Positions 36,572 to 47,401 are shown, counted from the first letter of the stretch. The stretch: 64,000 nt of DNA from Noviherbaspirillum massiliense JC206 (GCF_000312045.1 NZ_HE978634.1:303192-367191), one strand, 5' to 3'. Made by a program: numbers and translations. Notes: generated by a model from the sequence alone, not told the origin.

Positions 36572-37456
36572 ATGCAAGCCGGAATCCTCTACGCCGCCCT
36601 CGCCTATGCCATGTGGGGCTTGTTCCCTGTCTATTTCAAAGCCTTGCAGGAAATACCGGCGCAGGAAATCCTGGTGCACCGGATGCTGTGGTCGCTCGCC
36701 TTCCTGCTGGTCGTGCTGACCTGGCGGCGGCAGTGGGCGTGGCTGGGCAAGGCGCTGCGCCAGCCGCGCGTGCTGGGCGGCTTCACCGCGAGCGCGCTTC
36801 TGCTGTCAGGCAACTGGTTCATTTACATCTGGGCCGTCAATGCCGGGCATGTGCTCGATGCCAGCCTGGGCTATTTCATCAATCCGTTGGTGAATGTGAT
36901 GCTGGGTTTCATTGTCTTGAAGGAACGCCTGCGCCCGGGACAATGGCTGGCGATCGCGCTGGCAGCTTGCGGCGTTGCCTGGCTGACCTGGCAAAGCGGC
37001 CATCCGCCCTGGATCGCGCTCTCGCTGGCAGCCACCTTCGGCATCTACGGGCTGTTGCGCAAGACGGCGGCACTCGGGCCGCTGGAAGGCCTGGCGCTGG
37101 AGACACTGGTGCTGTTTCCGCTGGCGCTTGCCTATCTCGTCTACCTTACGCTTGCCGGCCACAATCATTTCGCCGGCGCCTCGCTTTCCGCGAAATGGCT
37201 CCTGGCTGCGGCCGGCCCGATCACCGCGATTCCGCTGCTGCTGTTTGCCGCCGGCGCGCGGCGCATTTCCCTGTCGCTGCTCGGCCTGTTGCAATACATC
37301 GGGCCGACGCTGCAGCTGCTGCTCGGCGTCTGGCTCTACAACGAGCCGTTCGGCGGCGCGCGACTGGCCGGATTCGCCCTGATCTGGGCGGCGCTGCTGG
37401 TGTATTCGCTGGAAGGCTTGTGGCAAGCCTGGTCGGGCAGGAAGAGCGCCGCCTGA
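36572..37456 (+). CDS. rarD: EamA family transporter RarD
   Basis: This 294-residue inner-membrane protein has ten helices in two EamA halves. It begins MQAGILYAALAYAMWGLFPVYFKAL, and NWFIYIWAVNAGHVLDASLGYFINPL in the middle is the RarD hallmark. RarD was named for chloramphenicol sensitivity and is a presumed metabolite exporter. It is separated from the Dph6-like gene by 129 bp and from ettA by 65 bp. Confidence 0.9.
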   Translation: MQAGILYAALAYAMWGLFPVYFKALQEIPAQEILVHRMLWSLAFLLVVLTWRRQWAWLGKALRQPRVLGGFTASALLLSGNWFIYIWAVNAGHVLDASLGYFINPLVNVMLGFIVLKERLRPGQWLAIALAACGVAWLTWQSGHPPWIALSLAATFGIYGLLRKTAALGPLEGLALETLVLFPLALAYLVYLTLAGHNHFAGASLSAKWLLAAAGPITAIPLLLFAAGARRISLSLLGLLQYIGPTLQLLLGVWLYNEPFGGARLAGFALIWAALLVYSLEGLWQAWSGRKSAA

Positions 37457-37521
37457 ACCGTCCGGCCTCCGATTCTGTCGTATCCTAGTCAACTTTTCTT
37501 TTCGATCCTCCAGGAGCATTC

Positions 37522-39189
<1,668 letters not shown>

Positions 39190-39204
39190 TGATGTAAAGC
39201 TGCT

Positions 39205-39250
39205 GCGGGCGGATGAGCACAGCCTCATCCGCCCGCCCTCCTCTTCTCTT
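39205..39250 (+). terminator. intrinsic terminator of ettA
   Basis: GCGGGCGGATGAG (39205-39217) and CTCATCCGCCCGC (39224-39236) form a perfect 13-bp stem with a 6-nt loop, followed by the pyrimidine tract CCTCCTCTTCTCTTC. The tract is C-interrupted but the stem is strong. Confidence 0.8.
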
Positions 39251-39377
39251 CCCTTACGATTTTTCACACGATTCGGCATGGCGGTTTTGCAACACTGCCA
39301 TCGCGCCTCCCTGGAAAGCCGATAGAATCCGCCGGGCACATGCCGCCCGGCATGTCGCATATTTTCAGGGAACGATA

Positions 39378-40001
39378 ATGAAAAAAACCTTACTGTTGAG
39401 CCTGGCGGGCACCGCGCTTGCTGCGCCGTTTCTCGCGCATGCGGCCGACCCCAATCCCGGCGTGCACTTCATCCTGACCGGTGGCCTGACTGACGGCGGC
39501 GACACCATCCTCACAGCGCGCTACAGGAACGGCTATTCCGACAACATCAAGAGCGGCGGCCTGGTCCAGCTCGGCGCCGGCGTGCTGGTGCAGATGAAGG
39601 ATGTGCCGCTCGCGACCTCGTTCACCGTCAATTACCACGTCGACGATGCTTCGGCGCGCAACGGCTCGCTGCGCTTCGAACGGGTGCCGCTGGAACTGCT
39701 CGCCTTTTATACCGGCGTCGAACGCTGGCGCTTCGGTGGCGGCGTGCGCTTCGTGCAGTCGCCGAAGGCGACCTCCGATGTGGACGACGAGAAGGAAACC
39801 CTGAAATTCAAGAACACGACCGGCGCGGTACTGGAAGCCGGCTTCGGCATCACGCCGAGCGCCTGGATCAATGTCCGCTATGTGTCGGAGAAATACCGGC
39901 CGAAGCGCTTCACGGCGGCCAATGGCGTCACCACCGATGTCAGCGGCGAGCCCTCGATCGACGGTTCTCACTTCGGCGTGAATTTCCTCTATCAGTTCTG
40001 A
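39378..40001 (+). CDS. outer-membrane beta-barrel protein
   Basis: This 207-residue secreted protein has a signal peptide MKKTLLLSLAGTALAAPFLAHA cleaved after AHA. About eight alternating hydrophobic/polar strands end in NFLYQF, the C-terminal aromatic signature for outer-membrane insertion. The pattern fits small OmpW/OprG-like or porin-family barrels, but no specific family is certain. The start at 39378 is fixed by the signal peptide and AGGGAACG upstream. It stands alone after ettA. The cargo is unknown. Confidence 0.8.
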   Translation: MKKTLLLSLAGTALAAPFLAHAADPNPGVHFILTGGLTDGGDTILTARYRNGYSDNIKSGGLVQLGAGVLVQMKDVPLATSFTVNYHVDDASARNGSLRFERVPLELLAFYTGVERWRFGGGVRFVQSPKATSDVDDEKETLKFKNTTGAVLEAGFGITPSAWINVRYVSEKYRPKRFTAANGVTTDVSGEPSIDGSHFGVNFLYQF

Positions 40002-40036
40002 GCACGGCGGCGGGCCGGCTTGTTCAGCGCGAAGGC

Positions 40037-40270
40037 CTAATCCACCGCATCCTGATCGCGCAGCCATTGCACCAGGCGCTGCAGGTTGGATTGGTTGATG
40101 GAAATCGAGCTCGAAACCAGGCCGCTCCCCGGCACGTCTTCCCGGATTTCAATGTCCACGGAAGAGTCGCTTCCGGGATGCAGGGTCACGACGAGTTGCT
40201 CGGTGCCGGTTGCGGTCGCATTCCGGATGACGGCTTGCCCGGAATCGGATGCCTGGAATATCGATTGCAT
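40037..40270 (-). CDS. small protein of unknown function
   Basis: This 77-residue acidic protein (MQSIFQASDSGQAVIRN ... NLQRLVQWLRDQDAVD) has no signal or membrane segment. It is predicted as beta strands followed by a C-terminal helix. A strong Shine-Dalgarno AGGAGG precedes the ATG, the best evidence that it is real. It lies downstream of the purine permease on the same strand, after a hairpin. No family recognised. Confidence 0.65.
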   Translation of the reverse strand: MQSIFQASDSGQAVIRNATATGTEQLVVTLHPGSDSSVDIEIREDVPGSGLVSSSISINQSNLQRLVQWLRDQDAVD

Positions 40271-40324
40271 AGCGCCCTCCTGAAGTGTGCATACGCTTCA
40301 GATGCGACCCGGGCGCAAGCCGTT

Positions 40325-40353
40325 CCCGGGCCGCCATTGGCGGGCAGCCCGGG
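40325..40353 (-). terminator. GC-rich nested hairpin after the NCS2 permease
   Basis: CCCGGGC (40325-40331) pairs with GCCCGGG (40347-40353) around an inner CGCC/GGCG stem. It lies just past the permease stop on the minus strand. There is no U-tract, so factor-assisted termination or mRNA 3'-end protection is as likely. Confidence 0.4.
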
Positions 40354-40363
40354 GATCGGTCCG

Positions 40364-41668
40364 TCAGCCGCCGGAACCGATGTAGATGAACTTGAAGATG
40401 AAGAGGGCGGCGATGATCCAGACCACCAGCGGCACCTGCTTGGCGCGGCCGGTGAAGAGTTTCAGGCCGGCATAGGAAATGAAGCCGAAGGCGATGCCGT
40501 TGGCAATCGAGTAAGTGAACGGCATCAGCAGCGCAGTCACGACTGCGGGCACGCTTTCCGTGGTGTCATCCCATGACACATCGGCCATTTCGCGCAGCAT
40601 CAGGCAGGACACGTAGAACAGCGCGGGCGCGGTGGCATAGGCGGGAACGACGCCGGCCAGCGGAGCGATGAACAGGCAGGCCAGGAACAGGACGGCGACG
40701 GCGATCGCGGTCAGGCCGGTGCGGCCGCCCGCCTGCACGCCGGCAGCGCTTTCGATATAGGCGGTGGTGCTGGACGTGCCGAGGAAGGAACCGGCGACGA
40801 TCGCGGTGCTGTCGGACATCAGAGCCTTGTTCAGGCGGTCCATCTTGCCGGATTTCAGCAGGCCGGCCCGATTGGCCACACCCATCAGGGTGCCGGTGGC
40901 GTCGAACACTTCCACCAGGAAGAACACCAGCACCACGTTCAGAATGCCGACCGACAGTGCAGCGGAAATATCGAGCTTGAACAGGGTCGGCTCAATCGAA
41001 GGCGGCGCGGACACGATGCCAGCGAACTTGTTGCCGGCGAAGAAGAAGCTCAGTACGGTGACGGCGACGATGCCAATCAGGATGGCGCCCTTGACCTTGA
41101 GCTTGTCGAGCGCAACGATCAGGAAGAAGCCGAGAACCGCCAGGATCGCCGGCGCCTGGTGCAGGTCGCCCAAGGTGATGAAGGTGGCGGGATGGGCGGC
41201 GACGATGCCGGCATTCTTCAGGGCGATGATGCCGAGGAACAGGCCGATACCGGCGGTGATCGCGGTGCGGATCGAGTGCGGAATGCCGTTGATGATCGCT
41301 TCGCGTATGCGCAGCACGCTGATGATGAGGAACAGGCAGCCGGAAATGAAGACTGCGCCCAGCGCCGCTTCCCAGGAATAACCCATGCCCTTGACCACAC
41401 CATAGGCGAAATACGCGTTCAGACCCATGCCGGGTGCCAGCGCGATCGGATAATTCGCATACAGGCCCATGATCAGGGTACCGATGGCTGCTGCCAGACA
41501 GGTCGCCACGAACACCGAATCCTTGGGCATGCCGGCATCGCCGAGGATGGATGGGTTGACAAAGATGATGTACGCCATCGTCAGGAAGGTGGTCAGGCCG
41601 GCAAGCAGCTCGGTCCGCACATCCGTCCCCTGTTCCTTCAGTTTAAAAACCCTCTCCATCAAACTCAT
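40364..41668 (-). CDS. NCS2 family purine permease (adenine/guanine/hypoxanthine type)
   Basis: This 434-residue inner-membrane protein has about 12-14 helices. It matches the AdeP/GhxP/PbuG branch: LLAGLTTFLTMAYIIFVNP near the start, ALAPGMGLNAYFAY, and the conserved FVEVFDATGTL-type segment (FLVEVFDATGTLMGV). It imports purine bases with protons. No purine riboswitch is visible in the 390-bp upstream region. hpt, which would salvage the imported base, is also in this window but 22 kb away. Confidence 0.9.
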   Translation of the reverse strand: MSLMERVFKLKEQGTDVRTELLAGLTTFLTMAYIIFVNPSILGDAGMPKDSVFVATCLAAAIGTLIMGLYANYPIALAPGMGLNAYFAYGVVKGMGYSWEAALGAVFISGCLFLIISVLRIREAIINGIPHSIRTAITAGIGLFLGIIALKNAGIVAAHPATFITLGDLHQAPAILAVLGFFLIVALDKLKVKGAILIGIVAVTVLSFFFAGNKFAGIVSAPPSIEPTLFKLDISAALSVGILNVVLVFFLVEVFDATGTLMGVANRAGLLKSGKMDRLNKALMSDSTAIVAGSFLGTSSTTAYIESAAGVQAGGRTGLTAIAVAVLFLACLFIAPLAGVVPAYATAPALFYVSCLMLREMADVSWDDTTESVPAVVTALLMPFTYSIANGIAFGFISYAGLKLFTGRAKQVPLVVWIIAALFIFKFIYIGSGG

Positions 41669-42060
41669 CTGCTTCCTCCGGTGTTTTATGTATGAATGGG
41701 TACTGCGTTAAAAAAAAGCAATTTTACAGAAACATGACGCAATTCTTTCCACTTAGCTATAGATAAACCGGTATATGAACATATCGAAATCCGGATAGGC
41801 GAAGTAGTTTGCAGGTTTCTGCCATGTGCAGGTCGGAAGTGTTGGTGACAAGGATCTTGCCCGGTGGCGGAAGGATTCAGGCGAAGCCCGGAATGGTCGC
41901 AGGTGCGCGGAACCGGACTTGAATTGAGGGAAGTACGGGGCCGGCGGCAAGCCGGAATGCGGCGCCAGGAAGCAAGCCTTCCTGCTTTGACCTGCGCTTG
42001 CGCCCCGGGTTGCAGCAGGAAGGCTTGCGCGGCCGGCCGTGCTGGCCGGCTGATCGATGC
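41669..42060. other. 392-bp intergenic region between fadL-type gene and permease
   Basis: No gene seen. The left part (41700-41800) is AT-rich and probably holds the permease promoter. The right part holds a 15-bp inverted repeat (separate entry). No riboswitch fold was recognised. Confidence 0.5.
41972..42028 (-). terminator. 15-bp inverted repeat after the FadL-type gene
   Basis: GCAAGCCTTCCTGCT (41972-41986) and AGCAGGAAGGCTTGC (42014-42028) are perfect 15-bp inverted copies around a 27-nt loop, 33 bp past the FadL-family stop. The long stem without a U-tract could be a transcription end, an mRNA 3' stabiliser, or a small mobile repeat; which is not decided by the sequence. Confidence 0.5.
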
Positions 42061-43401
42061 TCAGAAGGACTGGCTGTACTGCACGCTCAGGATGTTCACA
42101 TCGCTGTCGTAATCGCCGATCAGGGTTCCGCCCACCGGCGGTTCGGACTTGTTGAGCGAGGCATTGTTGACGAACAGGTGGGCATAGCCGACGTCGATCG
42201 CGCTTTGACGCGAGAGTTTGTACTGGGCGCCAAAAGCCAGCCAGATACGGTTGGCATCCGGTACGCGCGGGGTGCGCAGATCATTTCTCACCGGCGACTG
42301 GTCATAGGCGACGCCGGCGCGCAGCTTCCACATGTCGTTGTAACGGTAGTTGGCCCCGAGCGACACCCGCCAGGTGTTGCGCCATTCCTCCGGCGTCACG
42401 CTGTCGGGCGCGCCATTGGCGAAGCGGACCCGCAGCTCCTTGAACCGGCTCCAGTGCAGCCACTGCAGGTCCGCCATGACTGACCACTTCGGATCGAGAT
42501 CCACGTAGCCGCTGAGGTTCACCGATTCCGGCAGGTCGAGGCTGGCCCGGGCATCGGTATCGGTAAACGTTGGCGAGGCGGCGATCGCCCCGGGCAAGCC
42601 TGCCGGCTTGTCGAAATCCGCATCGCCGCGCAGAGTGTGGCTGATCTTGGAACGGTAGGTGACGCCGAAGCGCATGTCCGAGCGCGGCGTGAACATGGCG
42701 CCGAGGTTGTACCCGAAGCCCCAGTCATTGCCGCTCACCGTCACCCGGCCATCCCGCGTCTGCGGCAGGAAGCCGATCGCTCCGCACGTGCCGGCACCAG
42801 CGACACCCACGCACACGCTGCCGAAATCGATGGCGCGCGAAAGTTCGACGTCAATATATTGCGCGCTGACCCCGCCCCCAACGGATACGAGATCATTGAC
42901 GCGGTAGGCGAGCACCGGATTGATGTTGACCGTCTTGAGGTCGGACTTGAGTGCCTGGTAGCGCCCCACCCAATCCCTGTCGTAGCTCGTCTTGAGCCCG
43001 AAGGGTGTCTGCACGCCAATGCCGAAGCGCATGTCGCGATTGATGTCCATGGCGTAGTACAGCGACGGCACGAAGGCCCAGCCGCCGGCGTCGCCGCCAT
43101 TGCCGCCGGTCAGCGGACCGGATGTGGTACGCGAGCCGCGGTTGTCGAATTCCGCCGAGGGGCGGATGCCGGATGCGGAGGCCGCGAATTGCCGTCCCTG
43201 CATGCGCATCAGGCCGGCCGGGTTGTAGAAAATGGTGCTGGCGTCTTCTGCCAGGGCCGCGCCGCCAGCGTGGGCGTTGCCGAGGCTGCCGGCGCTCATC
43301 TCATTGAGCGCGAAACCGCCTGCAAGTACCTGGCCGGAGACAAGCAGCATGCCCAGCAGGGGCAGGGTGGAGGCGGTGCGGGTATGGCGGGGACGGGTCA
43401 T
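42061..43401 (-). CDS. OmpP1/FadL/TodX family outer-membrane transporter
   Basis: This 446-residue outer-membrane barrel has a signal peptide ending around GQVLAGG. The mature N-terminus GFALNEMSAGSLGNAHAGGAA and the nearby DASTIFYNPAG are the hallmark of FadL proteins, whose N-terminal hatch plugs the barrel. The C-terminus NILSVQYSQSF ends in Phe. The family takes up long-chain fatty acids or aromatic hydrocarbons. The ATG at 43401 is chosen because AGAGGA lies just upstream and the signal peptide follows. No fad genes adjoin. Confidence 0.9.
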   Translation of the reverse strand: MTRPRHTRTASTLPLLGMLLVSGQVLAGGFALNEMSAGSLGNAHAGGAALAEDASTIFYNPAGLMRMQGRQFAASASGIRPSAEFDNRGSRTTSGPLTGGNGGDAGGWAFVPSLYYAMDINRDMRFGIGVQTPFGLKTSYDRDWVGRYQALKSDLKTVNINPVLAYRVNDLVSVGGGVSAQYIDVELSRAIDFGSVCVGVAGAGTCGAIGFLPQTRDGRVTVSGNDWGFGYNLGAMFTPRSDMRFGVTYRSKISHTLRGDADFDKPAGLPGAIAASPTFTDTDARASLDLPESVNLSGYVDLDPKWSVMADLQWLHWSRFKELRVRFANGAPDSVTPEEWRNTWRVSLGANYRYNDMWKLRAGVAYDQSPVRNDLRTPRVPDANRIWLAFGAQYKLSRQSAIDVGYAHLFVNNASLNKSEPPVGGTLIGDYDSDVNILSVQYSQSF

Positions 43402-43624
43402 GGATTTCCTCTTCTTCCTCTTCTTTATGTGGATGGAAATGCCCGATGCACAATGCGGGCAGTGCACATGCGAGCGGAAGAAGTGGACAAAGGTTCAACG
43501 CCATGCCCCTTGATTTGACGTAAGTTGATCCCCCTCAAGAGCGGCAATGCCGCGCGGTCCGGGTGGCTCAAACGATGTCAGGCCGAGCGTGATGGTCGCG
43601 GGAGAAGGACAGGAGGATGACCCA

Positions 43625-43840
43625 TTACTCATCCATGCCGTTGAGCGCCTCGATATCGCCTATGGCCAGGCGCAGCATGAGATCGGGAGTGGCCTCGCGT
43701 GGAGAAATGCCCGTGGCCATGGCATCCGGCACCGACCTTTTCAGCTGGCCGTCGCGGAAGATGAAATATTCACCCTTGTCATATTCGATGGTGTAGGTGA
43801 GACGCTGCCCTGTCCGGCGTCTGTATTCCTGAATTGGCAT
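43625..43840 (-). CDS. small protein of unknown function
   Basis: This 71-residue soluble protein (MPIQEYRRRTGQRLTYTIEYDKGEYF...) begins after AGGAGCGAC, a good ribosome binding site. Its mixed beta/alpha composition and acidic C-terminus (AIGDIEALNGMDE) look protein-like. It is divergent from the EF-G-like gene by 285 bp. I recognise no family. Confidence 0.6.
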   Translation of the reverse strand: MPIQEYRRRTGQRLTYTIEYDKGEYFIFRDGQLKRSVPDAMATGISPREATPDLMLRLAIGDIEALNGMDE

Positions 43841-44125
43841 TGTCGCTCCTGTGCAATGTTTCCCGTTTCCGGATCTTCCTGGCTCACTGCGGCACGGCAG
43901 CGGCGCATCCGCAAATGCCGCACCCGGATGTAATCCACACCTTAGCATGCATGCGCAAATCGCCATGCGGACTGCATCAAGTTTCGGAGCGCATGCACTT
44001 CAGCCCTGTGCTTTTGTGTTACCTCAATTTGCCGCCGACACTGGCACGGACAATAATGAAACCGGGGCATCAATACGATGCTTCCCACTCATATTTGTTC
44101 GATAGCTTTCGGAAAGGGGCTGCCG

Positions 44126-46174
44126 ATGCCTTACAGCACCGAAGCGATCCGCACCGTCGCCCTGCTCGGGCATACCGCCAGCGGCAAGACGACCCTGGCC
44201 GAAGCATTGCTGGGCAGCGCCGGAATGATCGAAGCGCCGGGCAGCGTGGAGCGCGGCAACACCGTGTGTGACTATGATCCGCTCGAACGCAAGTACCAGC
44301 ATTCCCTGCACTCCGCGCTCGCGCACCTCGATTACCGCGACACCCGTATTCACCTGATCGACACGCCCGGTTATCCCGACTTCATCGGCCAGGCCATCAG
44401 CGCCCTGCCGGCGGTGGAAAGCGCCGCCATCGTGATCAATGCCCAGACCGGCATCGAGATGATCACCGTGCGCATGATGGAGTTGGCGCAGCAGCGCAAG
44501 CTGTGCCGCATGATCATCGTCAACAAGATCGATGCGGAAAACATCGACCTTCCGGGACTGGTCAAGCGCATCCAGGAAAGCTTCGGCAAGGAATGCCTGC
44601 CGATCAACCTGCCGGCTGCCGGCGGCAGCAAGGTGGTCGACTGCTTTTTCAATCCTGCGGGGGAAGCCGATTTCTCTTCTGTCGAAGAAGCGCATCGCGC
44701 GCTGGTCGACCAGGTGGTGGAAGTCGATGCCGACCTGATGGCGCTCTATCTGGAACAGGGTGAAATCGCGCCGGAGCAATTGCATGCGCCCTTCGAGCAG
44801 GCACTGCGCGAAGGACATCTGGTGCCCATCTGTTTCGTGTCGGCGCGCAACGGCGCCGGCATCCGGGAATTGCTGGATGTGTTCGTGAAGCTGATGCCGA
44901 ATCCGACGGAAGGCAATCCGCCGCTGTTCTACCGCGACGACATCAGCGGTTCCGAGGAGCAGCGCGAAATCCGCTCGGTGCCCGACCCGGCGCAGCATGT
45001 GCTGGCCCATGTGTTCAAGGTGACGGTCGATCCCTTCATCGGCAAGCTGGGCGTGTTCCGCATCCACCAGGGTACGGTGATGCGCGACAGCCTCTTATAT
45101 GTCGGCGACGGCAGGAAGCCGTTCCGGGTCGGGCACCTTTTCCTGTTGCAGGGCAAGGAACAGGCGGAAGTGGCGCAGTGCGTGCCGGGCGACATCTGCG
45201 CCGTGGCCAAGGTGGAAGACATCGCCTTCGACGCGGTGCTGCACGATGCAGCGGAAGATGCGCATATCCATCTCCGCCCCCTGCCCTTCCCGCTGCCCAT
45301 CTATGCCCTGGCGATCGAGCCGAAGCGGCGCGGCGACGAACAGCGGATGTGGGAAATACTGCACAAGCTGACGGCGGAAGACCCGTGCCTGAAGGTCGAG
45401 CACATGGCCAGCACCAATGAAACCGTGCTGCTCGGCCTGGGCGAACTGCACCTGCGCTGCGCGCTGGAGCGGATGACCGAGGTGTACAAGATCGACATCG
45501 CGACGCGGCCGCCGAAGATCGCCTATCGCGAAACCATTGCCGGCAAGGCCGAGGGCCATCACCGGCACAAGAAGCAGAGCGGCGGCGCCGGCCAGTTCGG
45601 CGAAGTGTTCCTGCGGGTGGAAGCGCTGCCGCGCGGCAGCGGCTTCGAATTCGTCGATGCCGTCAAGGGCGGCGCGATCCCCGGACAGTTCATTCCCGCC
45701 GTGGAAAAAGGCGTGCGGCAGGTGCTGGAAGCGGGACCGCTGGCCGGATTCCCGATGCAGGATGTGCGCGTCACCGTGTACGACGGCAAGAGCCACCCGG
45801 TCGACTCCAAGGAAGTCGCCTTCGCCACCGCCGGCCGCAAGGCTTTCATCGACGCGGTGTTGAAGGCGCGGCCCATCGTGCTGGAGCCCATCGTCAACGT
45901 CGAGATCGTCGCGCCGGAAGAAAACATGGGCGACATCACGGGCGACATTGCCGCCAAGCGCGGCCAGATCAGCGGCATGCAAACCGCGCAAAGCGATACC
46001 GTGGTGATTGCCGGGCAAGTGCCGCTGTCGGAACTGAACGGCTACCAGTCACGCCTGCACGCGGCAACCGGCGGACGCGGCAGCTACACCATGGAGTTCA
46101 GCCACTATGACCTGGTGCCGCCGGCCCTGCAGCAGAAAATGGCCAGCCAGCACCGGCCCATGCCGGAGGAGTAG
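44126..46174 (+). CDS. elongation factor G-like GTPase (FusA2 type)
   Basis: This 682-residue translational GTPase has the EF-G five-domain plan. G1 is GHTASGKTT at ~15-23, G3 DTPGYPDF and G4 NKID; the domain IV region is KKQSGGAGQFGEV and domain V follows. Switch I differs from EF-G: the RGITI region is replaced by DPLERKYQHSLHSALAHLDY, as in the EF-G-like paralogues, so it is not the housekeeping fusA, which should sit with rpsL/rpsG/tuf. The role of these paralogues is unclear. The ATG at 44126 follows GGAAAGGGG. Confidence 0.88.
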   Translation: MPYSTEAIRTVALLGHTASGKTTLAEALLGSAGMIEAPGSVERGNTVCDYDPLERKYQHSLHSALAHLDYRDTRIHLIDTPGYPDFIGQAISALPAVESAAIVINAQTGIEMITVRMMELAQQRKLCRMIIVNKIDAENIDLPGLVKRIQESFGKECLPINLPAAGGSKVVDCFFNPAGEADFSSVEEAHRALVDQVVEVDADLMALYLEQGEIAPEQLHAPFEQALREGHLVPICFVSARNGAGIRELLDVFVKLMPNPTEGNPPLFYRDDISGSEEQREIRSVPDPAQHVLAHVFKVTVDPFIGKLGVFRIHQGTVMRDSLLYVGDGRKPFRVGHLFLLQGKEQAEVAQCVPGDICAVAKVEDIAFDAVLHDAAEDAHIHLRPLPFPLPIYALAIEPKRRGDEQRMWEILHKLTAEDPCLKVEHMASTNETVLLGLGELHLRCALERMTEVYKIDIATRPPKIAYRETIAGKAEGHHRHKKQSGGAGQFGEVFLRVEALPRGSGFEFVDAVKGGAIPGQFIPAVEKGVRQVLEAGPLAGFPMQDVRVTVYDGKSHPVDSKEVAFATAGRKAFIDAVLKARPIVLEPIVNVEIVAPEENMGDITGDIAAKRGQISGMQTAQSDTVVIAGQVPLSELNGYQSRLHAATGGRGSYTMEFSHYDLVPPALQQKMASQHRPMPEE

Positions 46175-46296
46175 AGAGAGCCATCGCTCCCGCCCGACGC
46201 GCCCTGTGGCTGCAGGGCGGCAACGAAAAACATTGACGAACTTTCATTGCCTGCATGGATCATATCCATCAAACGAACACGTTTGAGGAGAAGAAA

Positions 46297-46542
46297 ATGG
46301 AATTGCTATGGTTCATCATCGTCGGTCTGATTGCGGGATGGCTGGCCGGCGCGCTTGTGGGCGGCGGTGGGTTCGGCGTTATCGGTGACATCATCATTGG
46401 CATTGTCGGTGCTTTCATTGGCGGCTACCTGTTCCGGTATTTCGGTCTTTCCGCAGGGGGCGGCTTGCTTGGCAGCATTGTGGTCGCGACCGTAGGCGCG
46501 GTGGTGCTGGTGCTGCTGCTGCGTCTCGTCCGGCGCGCCTGA
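46297..46542 (+). CDS. GlsB/YeaQ/YmgE family stress-response membrane protein
   Basis: This 81-residue inner-membrane protein has three hydrophobic helices and the family's Gly-rich pattern: MELLWFIIVGLIAGWLAG, GFGVIGDIIIGIVGAFIGGYLF, GGLLGSIVVATVGAVVLVLL. It is a general-stress-type membrane protein of unknown mechanism. GAGGAG lies eight bases before the ATG. It stands between the EF-G-like gene and a small helix-turn-helix gene. Confidence 0.9.
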   Translation: MELLWFIIVGLIAGWLAGALVGGGGFGVIGDIIIGIVGAFIGGYLFRYFGLSAGGGLLGSIVVATVGAVVLVLLLRLVRRA

Positions 46543-46662
46543 TCCAGGGCTGCCGGGGTGCGCGCATCCGGCGTGACCGGCTTTCGTGCATGGCACGTCG
46601 CATTGCCTCATCTTCGGCCGGAGCAAGGCGTCCCGAACCATCAACCCTTTGGCAAGAACATC

Positions 46663-46977
46663 ATGACTGAACATCAACTGCTGTCAAACGGCGAATACGA
46701 TCCGAACCGCCTGCTCGATGCACTGATCGAGAAGATGCAACTGAAAAACGATGCGGCCCTTTCGCGCGTGCTGGAAGTTGCGCCGCCGGTCATCAGCAAG
46801 ATCAGGCACCGGCGCCTGCCCATCGGCGCGTCGCTGCTGATTCGCATGCATGAAGCAACCGACATGAGCATTCGCGAACTGCGCGACCTGATGGGCGACC
46901 GGCGCGGGAAATACCGTGTCAGCAGCACTTATGGCAAACCGACAACGTCGGAACAGCAACACAGCGGAACCGAATAA
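46663..46977 (+). CDS. small helix-turn-helix-like DNA-binding protein
   Basis: This 104-residue protein contains LLDALIEKMQLKNDAALSRVLEVAPPVISKIRHRRLPIGASLLIRMHEATDMSIRELRDLMGD split over a clear XRE-like helix-turn-helix (about residues 28-52). It has a short basic C-terminus. The ATG at 46663 is the first codon of the conserved part; upstream frame residues are not protein-like. It may be a repressor-like regulator; its targets are unknown. Confidence 0.7.
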   Translation: MTEHQLLSNGEYDPNRLLDALIEKMQLKNDAALSRVLEVAPPVISKIRHRRLPIGASLLIRMHEATDMSIRELRDLMGDRRGKYRVSSTYGKPTTSEQQHSGTE

Positions 46978-47101
46978 GGCCTTGCCGCGCGCAAGGAGTT
47001 GACAGCACATCATCAAGCTGTCGCTGGCTTGCCACGTCTTGCGCAAGAAACGCCTGCTTGCGCTTGCTTTTTACCCTTTTGGCATTTCATTCCGAAATAG
47101 G

Positions 47102-47132
47102 CCCCTCTTACAATCCAGAGACATAAGAGGGG
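47102..47132. promoter_or_regulatory. 9-bp inverted repeat before a small gene
   Basis: CCCCTCTTA (47102-47110) and TAAGAGGGG (47124-47132) are perfect inverted copies around 13 nt. A TACAAT box (47109-47114) overlaps the left arm, and the right arm runs into the G-rich ribosome binding site of the gene at 47144. It could be a protein operator or an RNA hairpin that hides the binding site. Confidence 0.5.
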
Positions 47133-47143
47133 GGCGGGGAATA

Positions 47144-47383
47144 ATGAAAAAGGAAGATGCCATCGAAATCATGCATCATCTTGCAGCGAAGCTGGAAGAT
47201 GTGCTGGCAGTGGAAGACCTGGTTTCCGCCTTCGCGGAATTCATGGTCCATATCCAGTCGGAAGTGAGCGAAGAAGACTTTGCCTTCCTGGCCACAGTCG
47301 GGGCCATGATCTACCAGAAAGGCGCGCGCCACTACGACTCCGGCGTGCAAACCGATCTGCTCCTGGAAAGGCTGCGCAAGTAG
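47144..47383 (+). CDS. small acidic protein of unknown function
   Basis: This 79-residue, mostly helical, soluble acidic protein (MKKEDAIEIMHHLAAKLEDVLAV ... LLLERLRK) has no membrane or signal segment. A G-rich ribosome binding site (GGGGCGGGGA) and an inverted repeat precede the ATG. It converges on the HD-GYP gene with 18 bp between. The function is unknown. Confidence 0.65.
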   Translation: MKKEDAIEIMHHLAAKLEDVLAVEDLVSAFAEFMVHIQSEVSEEDFAFLATVGAMIYQKGARHYDSGVQTDLLLERLRK

Positions 47384-47401
47384 GTCGGAGGTTCCTGCGC
47401 A

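Noticed and set aside
41669-41800. Possible purine riboswitch before the NCS2 permease
   Set aside because: I could not find the conserved three-way junction; the region is only AT-rich.
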